Of a stretch of DNA of 5,948 bases, positions 1-5,946 are shown piece after piece. Where the stretch lies: contig CATZTY010000071.1 in the NCBI GenBank assembly GCA_958424475.1, positions 1 through 5,948 on the forward strand. Reading direction: 5' to 3'. The position numbers and the translations under genes are program-made. Position 1 is the first letter of the stretch. Each line of letters begins with the position of its first letter. This DNA is from an uncultured Collinsella sp. Its GTDB lineage: Bacteria; Actinomycetota; Coriobacteriia; Coriobacteriales; Coriobacteriaceae. The notes under the pieces were generated by a model. That model had not been told where the DNA came from and did not search any database. It worked only from the letters and a program-made list of their open reading frames with translations.

Positions 1-259
1 AAACACCAGCGACGATGCCATAGCCTTTGTCCGAACCGCCCAGGTTGGCACGGCTCACCTGCACGGGCGCCGCGCAAAAACGGTTGGTCGTAAACACGCC
101 GGCGCCGGGACAGGGCTTATCAGGCACCACGAGCGCATAGTCCAAGCGCTCGGGATTCTTCCGGAATCCCGCATGGATGCCTGCGGCCTTAAAGCCGGCA
201 GCCGCCGTAACGCCACCCTCGACGGCGCGAATCTTGATATCAATCAGGTCGGTATTCAT
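1..259 (-). CDS. argJ: ArgJ, bifunctional glutamate N-acetyltransferase / ornithine acetyltransferase (N-terminal part, cut by window edge)
   Basis: Only the first 86 codons are present; the gene runs off the left edge. ArgJ transfers the acetyl group from N-acetylornithine to glutamate, releasing ornithine and recycling N-acetylglutamate in the cyclic arginine pathway; some members also use acetyl-CoA. The visible protein has the typical family N-terminus: a GGVTAAAGFKAAGI stretch (residues 15-28), a hydrophobic ALVV strand (42-45), then AGVFTTNRFCAAPV (53-66), all hallmarks of ArgJ. The catalytic Thr at the autocleavage site lies far downstream and cannot be checked. The start is the ATG at 259-257, preceded by AAGGAG (271-276) at 11 nt. 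It follows argC on the same strand after 135 nt, the common argC-argJ order, so co-transcription from the argC promoter is likely. Family assignment is firm; monofunctional versus bifunctional activity cannot be decided from this fragment. Confidence 0.92.
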   Translation of the reverse strand, partial: MNTDLIDIKIRAVEGGVTAAAGFKAAGIHAGFRKNPERLDYALVVPDKPCPGAGVFTTNRFCAAPVQVSRANLGGSDKGYGIVAGV

Positions 260-281
260 CGTCCCTACGACTCCTTATATC

Positions 282-317
282 AAATAAAAAAGCGGGCATC
301 GGCTGGCACGCCATACC
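282..317 (-). terminator. Imperfect hairpin plus T-tract in the argC-argJ spacer (possible partial terminator or attenuator)
   Basis: Read on the minus strand, GGTATGGC (317-310) can pair with GCCGATGCC (303-295) around a 6-nt loop. This gives 8 bp with one G bulge and one G-T wobble. Three nt later comes TTTTTT (291-286), then ATTT. The form resembles an intrinsic terminator, but the stem is short and imperfect and the T-run is not directly abutting. It sits between argC and the argJ ribosome binding site, so it could trim read-through into argJ. It could also be chance. Confidence 0.3.
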
Positions 318-394
318 GGTCGCAATTAGTAGACCAGCTTAAAAGTGGCGCCCAACTCGATACCCGACTACCAAATCGTTAACAATCGAATGTG

Positions 395-1465
395 CTACAC
401 CGGGCACGCCACTGTGGGCAAGCCTCGTCGCTCGTCAAAGCCAAAGACGATATTGGCGCACTGGACCGCTTGGCCCGCAGCGCCCTTGCACAGATTGTCG
501 ATGGCGCCCGTCGCCACCAGCACGCCCGCGCGTTTGTTGAACGCAAGGCCAATCTGGGCGGCGTTGGTGCCGACGACCGAAGCCGTCTTGGGCTGCTGGC
601 CGGCATCGAGCACACGCACAAAGGTGCGTCCAGCGTAGAACTGCTTGTAATAGTCGACAACATCCTCAAGAGCCAGGGAGTCGATGGCCCGCGGCGCGAG
701 CGGCAGCGTCACCGTGGAGAGCAGACCACGCTTGAGCGGTGCCAGGTGCGGGGTAAAAACGACGCGATCGGTCAGGCCAAGGATTTGCTCAATCTCGGGC
801 GTGTGACGATGTTTACCCACGCCGTAGGCCTCCAAGTTCTCGTCGGCGCTGCAAAAATGGGTGCGGGCGTTGCAGGACTTACCGGCGCCCGTTACACCGC
901 TGATAGCGTCAACGATCACGGGGCCGCTCTGGGCAACCCAGCCGGCGCGCACGGCGGGCGCGGCGGCAAGGCTCGTTGCGGTGGGATAGCAACCGGCGCA
1001 GGCGACCAGCACGGGTTTGCCGTCGGCATGGTCGGATGCAGCGGTCTCCAAATCCTGGGAGAACAGCTCGGGCAGACCGAAGGCACGGGTCTTGAGCAAC
1101 TCGGGGTTCGTATGCTCGGCGGCATACCATGCCTCAAAGACAGACGCGTCGCTCAGACGGTAATCGGCCGAAAGATCAAAGCAGGAAACGCCCGCAGCAA
1201 GGAGCGCGGGCACCTGTGCCATGGCAGCCGTGTGCGGCACGGCAAGAAAAACCGCATCGCAGCTCTTGAGCTCGGGGGCGTCATGCGTGGTGAAAACCAG
1301 ATCGCTCACGCCAGCAAAGCTCGGATACACCGCGGACAGCGGCTGGCCGGCATCGGCGTTGGACGTAATGGCAACAAGCTCAAACTCGGGATGGCCGAGC
1401 ACGAGGCGAATGAGCTCGGCTCCGGCATATCCAGCCGCACCGACGATTCCAACCTTCAAAGACAT
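395..1465 (-). CDS. argC: N-acetyl-gamma-glutamyl-phosphate reductase
   Basis: ArgC catalyses the NADPH-dependent reduction of N-acetylglutamyl-5-phosphate to N-acetylglutamate 5-semialdehyde, the third step of arginine synthesis, in the cytosol. The 356-residue length is normal for the family. The N-terminal Rossmann fold carries the dinucleotide-binding motif GIVGAAGYAGAEL (6-18). FLAVPHTAAM (73-82) and FDLSADYRL (96-104) are typical of ArgC. The catalytic cysteine is Cys159 in the AGCYPTA motif (157-163), and the conserved active-site histidine motif HRHTPE is at 219-224. The ATG at 1465 is well supported: AAGGAG (1472-1477) lies 6 nt upstream and the glycine-rich motif starts six residues in. 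argJ follows 135 nt downstream. The ARG operator at 1552-1586 implies repression by an ArgR protein when arginine is plentiful. No truncation or missing key residue is seen. Confidence 0.97.
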   Translation of the reverse strand: MSLKVGIVGAAGYAGAELIRLVLGHPEFELVAITSNADAGQPLSAVYPSFAGVSDLVFTTHDAPELKSCDAVFLAVPHTAAMAQVPALLAAGVSCFDLSADYRLSDASVFEAWYAAEHTNPELLKTRAFGLPELFSQDLETAASDHADGKPVLVACAGCYPTATSLAAAPAVRAGWVAQSGPVIVDAISGVTGAGKSCNARTHFCSADENLEAYGVGKHRHTPEIEQILGLTDRVVFTPHLAPLKRGLLSTVTLPLAPRAIDSLALEDVVDYYKQFYAGRTFVRVLDAGQQPKTASVVGTNAAQIGLAFNKRAGVLVATGAIDNLCKGAAGQAVQCANIVFGFDERRGLPTVACPV

Positions 1466-1479
1466 ATCAGACTCCTTGT

Positions 1480-1511
1480 CTGCGATTTATGCACCGATGC
1501 GCATTTCGCAG
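1480..1511 (-). other. Leader hairpin just upstream of the argC ribosome binding site
   Basis: On the minus strand CTGCGA (1511-1506) pairs perfectly with TCGCAG (1485-1480). An inner ATGC/GCAT pair (1504-1501 with 1492-1489) extends it across a small internal loop. The base of the stem ends 2 nt from the AAGGAG that serves argC. It could modulate translation start or mRNA stability. There is no T-tract, so it is not a terminator. Confidence 0.35.
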
Positions 1512-1534
1512 CGGTCGTTATGAAGTGGGTTGAA

Positions 1535-1543
1535 ACTTTAGCA
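1535..1543 (-). promoter_or_regulatory. Candidate extended -10 of the argC promoter
   Basis: The minus strand reads TGCTAAAGT here, an extended -10 (TGn) followed by TAAAGT, which matches four of six TATAAT positions. No good -35 is present at 17 nt, which is tolerable for an extended -10. If it is real, transcription would start near 1528, leaving a leader of about 60 nt. The ARG boxes would then cover roughly -24 to -59, a position from which a repressor would block polymerase. The site was chosen partly by its fit to the operator, so confidence is low. Confidence 0.3.
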
Positions 1544-1551
1544 CCAAAAGA

Positions 1552-1586
1552 TGCATGAACACGTAAATGGCTTGCATATTCATGCA
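1552..1586 (-). promoter_or_regulatory. ArgR operator (ARG box pair) upstream of argC
   Basis: The core TGCAT-ATTC-ATGCA at 1573-1586 is a perfect 5-bp inverted repeat with a 4-bp spacer, close to ARG boxes described in actinobacteria. A second, degenerate copy begins with TGCAT at 1552-1556 and continues GAAC-ACGTA, so only one half is well conserved. The two cores are offset by 21 bp, the same spacing produced by two 18-bp ARG boxes separated by 3 bp in the classic E. coli operators. The site lies 87-121 bp upstream of the argC start codon and nowhere near the start of another gene. The known biology is that hexameric ArgR with arginine binds such pairs to repress arg operons. Confidence 0.72.
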
Positions 1587-1631
1587 TTGAAACATTCCCG
1601 ACACATTCGCTTGAAGGAATTGACAAATGGA

Positions 1632-1685
1632 GCGGGCCCCGTATTGACCGGCGCTCCTAACGGCGCCGGGCAATACGGGGCCCGC
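1632..1685 (-). terminator. Long GC-rich hairpin, probable terminator of the ECF / split-barrel operon
   Basis: GCGGGCCCCGTATTG (1632-1646) and CAATACGGGGCCCGC (1671-1685) are perfect 15-bp inverted arms. Inside, after one A/G mismatch, CCGGCGC (1648-1654) pairs with GCGCCGG (1663-1669) around an 8-nt loop. It starts 37 nt beyond the stop of the last split-barrel gene and before the argC operator, exactly where a terminator is expected. Downstream on the minus strand is only a modest T content (CCATTTGTCAATT), so it is not a textbook U-tract. It could act as a GC-rich intrinsic terminator or as a 3'-end stabiliser. Confidence 0.65.
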
Positions 1686-1722
1686 CCATGCGAAAACCAA
1701 GTTGTTAGGATGAGCCAGCTGG

Positions 1723-2133
1723 CTAGAACTCGACCGGCACCCATTCGTCGTGGTTGCAGATAAAAGCCTCGGGATCCTCGATGCTAAAGAAGACGAGCGT
1801 GGGATCGTTAGGCCCCTCATAGTGCTCGCCCAGGCGCTCTAGATGCTTCCACCCGGCTTCGCGCATTTCGTCTAAAGCCCGGTCATCCAAGCCGGCACGC
1901 CCGCGCAAGATGAGCCAGCCATGGCCCGGCCACCAACTCGTGGCCTCAAAGTGCTGGTTTTGCAGAAGCTCCTGCCACACATCTTTGGTGCGCGCCGTCA
2001 CAAACCACAGCTTGCCGTCCTGAATCTGTGCAAACGAGAACGGACGCACATGTGGCTGCCCGTCCACGCTCGTCGCCAGATACCACGCCGGCACCGACGT
2101 CAGATACTCCAAAACCGTATTCAATCCGTCCAC
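1723..2133 (-). CDS. Pyridoxamine-5'-phosphate-oxidase-like split-barrel protein (second tandem copy)
   Basis: A 136-residue soluble protein of the FMN-binding split-barrel superfamily. The diagnostic stretch is PAWYLAT (15-21), PHVRPFSFA (27-35), DGKLWFVTARTKDVW (39-53) and the downstream strands GWLILRGRA (72-80) and LVFFSI (113-118). In the superfamily the Arg of the xVRPF motif and the following strand line the flavin phosphate site. Members bind FMN, F420 or heme, and many have no known substrate, so true PdxH activity should not be assumed; it is much shorter than classical PdxH. It starts with GTG at 2133-2131. It is about 40% identical by eye to the neighbouring gene at 2178-2624, which lies 44 nt upstream, and is therefore a tandem paralogue and probably co-transcribed. 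The tail differs: this copy ends in a Trp/acidic segment with CNHDEW (126-131). Confidence 0.88.
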   Translation of the reverse strand: MDGLNTVLEYLTSVPAWYLATSVDGQPHVRPFSFAQIQDGKLWFVTARTKDVWQELLQNQHFEATSWWPGHGWLILRGRAGLDDRALDEMREAGWKHLERLGEHYEGPNDPTLVFFSIEDPEAFICNHDEWVPVEF

Positions 2134-2137
2134 GTTT

Positions 2138-2143
2138 CCTCCT
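2138..2143 (-). promoter_or_regulatory. Ribosome binding site deciding a GTG start
   Basis: AGGAGG on the minus strand sits 4 nt from the GTG at 2133. A near-consensus site this close, with the conserved split-barrel sequence beginning a few residues in, supports GTG as the true start rather than a later in-frame codon. Confidence 0.7.
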
Positions 2144-2177
2144 GTGCTAGCTAGTTTGGGAGCCTGGTTTGTGCTTG

Positions 2178-2624
2178 TTAGAGCTCCAGGCGCTCTTCGC
2201 TGCCGTCGATATCACAGAACCGCGCGGCAATGTTGCGGACCGAAAAGAAAGCAAGGCGGCCGTCGTTGGCACTCTTGTGTTCCTCGCCGATGCCCACCAT
2301 GTGCTTAAAACCCGCTTGACGCACCTTGTCGCTCGCAACTGCGTCGTCCTCAAGTGCGGCTTCGCCGGTCAATACGATCCAACATTCCCCCGGCTTCCAG
2401 CCCGAGAGCTCAAACTTGGGATTCGCACTGAGCTCCGCCCACACATCCTTGTCGCGCGATGTGCAAAACCACAGCTTGCCATCATCGACCATGGCAAACG
2501 AAAACGGCCTCACGCGAGGCTGATGCCCGTCGCTTGCATCGGTCGTGGCCAGATACCACGCCGGAATGCGCCTGAGATATGAACAGGCGCGCTCAAGCTG
2601 AGCCGTGCGGTCGTTGTCGGTCAT
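2178..2624 (-). CDS. Pyridoxamine-5'-phosphate-oxidase-like split-barrel protein (first tandem copy)
   Basis: A 148-residue cytosolic protein of the FMN-binding split-barrel superfamily. Core motifs are PAWYLAT (21-27), QPRVRPFSFA (35-44), DGKLWFCTSRDKDVW (48-62), CWIVLTGEA (81-89) and a final strand LAFFSV (124-129). No signal peptide or membrane segment is seen. It begins with ATG at 2624, preceded by AAAGGGG (2630-2636) at 5 nt. It lies 30 nt after the ecfT stop, so it probably belongs to the ECF operon. By eye about 40% of its residues match the next gene, with conservation highest around the flavin-site motif. It carries a slightly longer N-terminus and a DASDGHQ insertion before the RPF motif. 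Likely cofactor is FMN by family analogy; the substrate is unknown. Alternative roles include a flavin reductase-like or general-stress-type oxidoreductase. Confidence 0.88.
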   Translation of the reverse strand: MTDNDRTAQLERACSYLRRIPAWYLATTDASDGHQPRVRPFSFAMVDDGKLWFCTSRDKDVWAELSANPKFELSGWKPGECWIVLTGEAALEDDAVASDKVRQAGFKHMVGIGEEHKSANDGRLAFFSVRNIAARFCDIDGSEERLEL

Positions 2625-2654
2625 AGGGACCCCTTTCTTGCGCTCGAATCGCGC

Positions 2655-3455
2655 CTAAACAAGTTGAAGGTTGATGACGATGACACACGCGAGCAGCAGC
2701 GTCGTCACCACCGCAGCCAGCGCATCCCCGCGGCGAAATGCAAGCGCATGCAGGCGCGTGCGGCCCCGCTCGCCGTGATAGCAGCGTGCATCCATGGCAG
2801 CAGACAGCGTCTCGGCATGGCGGAACACGCCCGTGAACAGCGGAATCGCCACACTGCCGAGCATACGCACGCCGCCGAGCGGGCCTCCCGTCACGCGCGC
2901 ACCGCGGCTCGCCTGCGCATCGGCCGTCTGTTTCATCTCAGTGGCAAACTGCGGCATAAAGCGCAGCGCGATACCCATAATCATGCCGAGCTCGTGCGCA
3001 GGAAGCCTCACGCGCGCAAATGGTGCGAGCAGACGCTCAAAGCCCGCGGTGAGGTCGAGCGTGGGCGTGGTGAGCGTAATGGCGCTCATGCCGGCCATCA
3101 TCAACGTCAGGCGGCACGCCATAAAGGCGGCAGAACGCAGTGAGCCCTCGCTTATCTGCAGAAAGCCGAGCTGCCACAGGATGCGCCCACTCTGATCGGT
3201 AAACAAGTTGAGCACCGCGACCACGACGACGATTGCCAGCAGCGGCGCCATCGACGACAGAACGCGACGAACCGGCACCCGAGACACGGCATAGGTCAGC
3301 ACAACGAAAATTGCGACCGGGGCTAGTCCGCGGAAGCCACTGACCGTGAGCGTCGTGATCAGAAACACAAAGCCCAAGAGCAACTTGGTTCGCGGGTCCA
3401 GGCGGTGGATTGCACTATCGCCGGGATAGTAACTGCCAAACGAAAACGCCTCCAT
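2655..3455 (-). CDS. ecfT: ECF transporter transmembrane coupling protein EcfT
   Basis: EcfT is the integral membrane protein that links the ATPases to the substrate-binding S component in energy-coupling-factor vitamin and metal importers. The 266 residues include the family N-terminus (HRLDPRTKLL, 17-26), several hydrophobic segments (about 24-55, 66-84, 108-129 and 244-264) and the cytoplasmic coupling region. Coupling motif 1 reads QASRGAR (181-187), motif 2 MDARCYHGERGRT (221-233); the usual Ala-Arg-Gly appears as Ser-Arg-Gly and Ala-Arg-Cys. The Arg residues (184, 224) that contact the ATPases are kept, so function is expected. The ATG overlaps the stop of the ATPase gene by 1 nt (TGATG), with AGGAGG (3463-3468) 7 nt upstream, which fixes the start and suggests translational coupling. 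The split-barrel gene follows after 30 nt. Confidence 0.95.
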   Translation of the reverse strand: MEAFSFGSYYPGDSAIHRLDPRTKLLLGFVFLITTLTVSGFRGLAPVAIFVVLTYAVSRVPVRRVLSSMAPLLAIVVVVAVLNLFTDQSGRILWQLGFLQISEGSLRSAAFMACRLTLMMAGMSAITLTTPTLDLTAGFERLLAPFARVRLPAHELGMIMGIALRFMPQFATEMKQTADAQASRGARVTGGPLGGVRMLGSVAIPLFTGVFRHAETLSAAMDARCYHGERGRTRLHALAFRRGDALAAVVTTLLLACVIVINLQLV

Positions 3456-5359
3456 CAGCAGCCCTCCTCTCGCGCGACCGTCTTGGATTTAGCAATGTCC
3501 GAGACGTTAGAAGAACCGTCTGAGCGACCGATTAGCAGGTCCACTAACTCGTCTGCCAGCGACTCAACCGTATAGAGCCCGCCGCGACGCAGCGGCACGC
3601 CCGCCTCCGTAAGCGCCAGCGCCATACGCTGGGCGGCGGGAACGCCCAAGCCGATCGACTTGAGCTCATCGGCATGCGCAAACACCTGCACGGGGGTTCC
3701 CTCGGCAAACACCGCGCCTTCGTTCATTACGACGATGCGGTCACAGCAATTGGCCAGGTCATCCATACTATGTGAAACCATGACAACGGTCAGGCCATCG
3801 CGGCGAAGTCGATCGATAAGCTCAAGGAAATCCCTGCGCGCAGCCGGATCGAGCCCCGCCATGGGCTCATCGAGCACCAGGACTTCGGGCTCCATGGCGA
3901 GCACGCCGGCGAATGCCACACGTCGTTGCTGACCGCCCGAAAGCTCAAAGGGACTCTTGTCGCCTATCGCGGCGAGATTGAGGCCCACGCGCGTAAGCGA
4001 TGATGCGACACGGCGCGCAACCTCGTCTTGCGGCAGACCAAGGTTGCGCGGACCAAACGCCACGTCCTGCGCCACGGTCTCGGCAAATAGCTGGCGCTCG
4101 GGATACTGAAACACCACGCCGACCTTGGCCTTAACCGCGACGGCATCTTTCTTGTTTGACAAATCGAGCCCCAGCGCGCAAACGCTTCCCTCCTGCGGGC
4201 GAATCAAACCGTTGAGATGTTGGACCAGCGTCGATTTACCCGAGCCGGTATGGCCTGCTAGCCCCAGGAACTCGCCGCGACGCACCGTCAGCGATACATC
4301 GCGCAGCGCCCACGGGCTGCTTGGGTCGTTTCCCCAGAGAGCCTGTTTGCTCGATTTGCCCGCAGTGGCCGAGCGCTTATGCCAGCGGCGGCGCTCGCGC
4401 GGACTGAGCGAATAACTGTATGAAACATGGGATAGCTCTATGACGGGCTCCGACGCGTTCCCCTCGTTGTCTACCGGAACAGTGCCGTCAGCGATTTCCA
4501 ACTGGGATGCGGAAGACTGCCCCGCGGTGCCTGCCCCACTTCGCTCGGCATAAGCCTGCGCAATCTCGGCGACCATATCCGCCTCACGTACCTGCGCGCA
4601 AACGGGCACGCCCTTCGCACGAAGCGCCATGCCCAAACGGCACGACTCTGGCATATCAAGGTTGAGCTGCGCAAGTTCGTCCGCTCGCGTCAAGATTTCC
4701 TCGGGCGTACCGAGCATGTCAACGCGCCCCGCCCGAAACACCGCGACACGATCGGCCTCGGCGGCCTCTTCCATAAAGTGCGTAATCATCACGATGGTCA
4801 TGCCGCGTTCGCGTAGCGCGTGACAGACCTTCATAAGGCCCTTGCGCCCGCGCGGATCAAGCATCGAGGAGGCCTCATCCAAGATGAGCACGCGCGGCTC
4901 CATGGCGAGCACGCCGGCAAGCGCCACGCGCTGCTTTTGGCCGCCCGAGAGCGCATGGGTCTCGTGGCGCTCAAAGCCCACCAGGCCCACGCCCTTCAGC
5001 GCCTCGCGTACGCGCTGCGCAATTTGCGCCGATGGCACGCCAAGGTTTTCGGGACCAAACGCAACGTCATCTTCGACAAGCGTTGCCACCAGCTGATCAT
5101 CGGGATTCTGGAACACCATGCCCGCGGTCGAACGAATGTCGTAGACCAGCTCGGGGTCGGACGCATCCATGCCGTTGATGCGTACCGTGCCCGCATCGGG
5201 TTGCAACAGCGCATTCAGATGCTTGGCAAACGTCGACTTGCCCGACCCATTGCCACCGAGGATGCAGAAAAACTCCCCGTCCTCGATGTTCAGATCGACA
5301 CCGTCGAGTGCTTTCGCAACGCCGTCGTAGCTAAATGAGATGCCCCGACACTCAATCAT
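3455..5359 (-). CDS. ecfA: Fused ECF transporter ATPase, EcfA1-EcfA2 in one polypeptide
   Basis: A 634-residue cytosolic protein holding two complete ABC ATPase domains, where most ECF systems have two separate proteins of about 280 residues. Domain 1 (about 1-270): Walker A GGNGSGKST (35-43), Q-loop Gln84, signature LSGGQ (137-141), Walker B LILDE (158-162) with DEASSMLD typical of EcfA1, H-loop His194. Domain 2 (about 305-610): Walker A GHTGSGKST (369-377), Q-loop Gln418, LSGGQ (473-477), Walker B LVLDE (494-498) with DEPMAGLD typical of EcfA2, His530. Both sites look catalytically intact. A Ser/Gly/acidic linker (about 271-305) joins them. Domain 2 carries an unusual basic insertion (about 318-349) between its first strand and ALRDVSL. 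Both domains keep the helical C-terminal tail of the EcfA family (for example LDMPESCRLGMALRAKGVP, 234-252). The ATG overlaps the S-component stop by 4 nt (ATGA), with AAAGG (5366-5370) upstream. It energises import together with EcfT. Confidence 0.96.
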   Translation of the reverse strand: MIECRGISFSYDGVAKALDGVDLNIEDGEFFCILGGNGSGKSTFAKHLNALLQPDAGTVRINGMDASDPELVYDIRSTAGMVFQNPDDQLVATLVEDDVAFGPENLGVPSAQIAQRVREALKGVGLVGFERHETHALSGGQKQRVALAGVLAMEPRVLILDEASSMLDPRGRKGLMKVCHALRERGMTIVMITHFMEEAAEADRVAVFRAGRVDMLGTPEEILTRADELAQLNLDMPESCRLGMALRAKGVPVCAQVREADMVAEIAQAYAERSGAGTAGQSSASQLEIADGTVPVDNEGNASEPVIELSHVSYSYSLSPRERRRWHKRSATAGKSSKQALWGNDPSSPWALRDVSLTVRRGEFLGLAGHTGSGKSTLVQHLNGLIRPQEGSVCALGLDLSNKKDAVAVKAKVGVVFQYPERQLFAETVAQDVAFGPRNLGLPQDEVARRVASSLTRVGLNLAAIGDKSPFELSGGQQRRVAFAGVLAMEPEVLVLDEPMAGLDPAARRDFLELIDRLRRDGLTVVMVSHSMDDLANCCDRIVVMNEGAVFAEGTPVQVFAHADELKSIGLGVPAAQRMALALTEAGVPLRRGGLYTVESLADELVDLLIGRSDGSSNVSDIAKSKTVAREEGC

Positions 5360-5946
5360 GCGCGGCCTTTGACCTGGCCCTTTTTAGGCGTGATGAGGTT
5401 GGAGACCGCCTTATACACCGCAAGCGTCAATACCGAGTTAAGCACGGTCTTGATAAGGTTGAACGGCAACACGGCAGGAACCATGAGCGGGGCGATCACA
5501 TCGACCGAGCCATACCAGAACCATACGCCAATGGTAAGGTTTGCGACCATAGACAACACCGTAGCGGCAATAACGCCGAGCACCAGACCAATCACGGCGC
5601 CCTTGTAGGTGTGCATCTTTTGGTAGACGATTGCCGCGGGCAGAATAAAGCCCAGCGTAGCGACCAAGTTCATAAGCGCGCCGACCCAGTCACCCGTGGT
5701 GAGCGCATGGATAACGATCACCATGGCGGCAACGGCAGTGCCGGCACCAGGGCCGTACGCAAACCCGCACACCATCGCCGGCACCAGCGACGGGTCATAC
5801 GTCAAAAACGGCGCCGAAGGAAGAATGGGCAGCTGCACGTACATAAACAGTGCTCCCAAGGCGCACATCAACGCCATGGTAACGAGCTGTTTGGTGCTCC
5901 ACCTATTCGTGTTCTCAAAATGGATATGCTGCGACTGTTCAGACAT
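5356..5946 (-). CDS. ECF transporter substrate-binding S component, RibU-like (probable riboflavin)
   Basis: A 196-residue, very hydrophobic membrane protein with about six predicted helices, the size and shape of ECF S components, which bind the vitamin and dock on EcfT. A short hydrophilic N-terminal tail (1-17) precedes helix 1, which contains an Ala-xxx-Ala motif (Ala25, Ala29) of the kind used to contact EcfT. SAPFLTYDPSLVPAM (44-58) resembles the RibU/FmnP loop (usually APFLxYDxSDxP), followed by a GPGAG turn (65-69). PFNLIKTVLNSVLTLAVYK (161-179) resembles the RibU C-terminal helix. Riboflavin is therefore the leading substrate, and two neighbouring likely flavin proteins fit. Other vitamins, including B6 forms, are not excluded. 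The ATG at 5946 is only 2 nt from the window edge, so its ribosome binding site and any upstream extension are unseen; the gene overlaps the ATPase gene by 4 nt. Confidence 0.87.
   Translation of the reverse strand: MSEQSQHIHFENTNRWSTKQLVTMALMCALGALFMYVQLPILPSAPFLTYDPSLVPAMVCGFAYGPGAGTAVAAMVIVIHALTTGDWVGALMNLVATLGFILPAAIVYQKMHTYKGAVIGLVLGVIAATVLSMVANLTIGVWFWYGSVDVIAPLMVPAVLPFNLIKTVLNSVLTLAVYKAVSNLITPKKGQVKGRA

Noticed and set aside
392..1558. Long plus-strand open frame of 388 codons
   Set aside because: It lies antisense to argC, has low-complexity, His/Gly/Arg-rich composition and no recognisable domain; high GC makes such shadow frames common.
1620..1625. Perfect TTGACA on the plus strand, resembling a -35 box
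   Set aside because: No -10 follows at 16-18 nt (the hairpin lies there), and no plus-strand gene exists downstream.
1518..1820. Minus-strand open frame of 100 codons across the intergenic region
   Set aside because: It overlaps the end of the split-barrel gene, the terminator hairpin and the ARG operator, and its sequence has no protein-like features.
2147..2154. CTAGCTAG palindrome between the two split-barrel genes
   Set aside because: It is only 8 bp with no second copy or adjacent promoter elements; likely chance.
2664..3143. Plus-strand open frame of 159 codons
   Set aside because: It is antisense to ecfT, is Arg/His/Ala-rich, and has no good ribosome binding site or domain.
4820..5338. 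Plus-strand open frame of 172 codons
   Set aside because: It is fully antisense to the well-supported first ATPase domain and shows no family motif.
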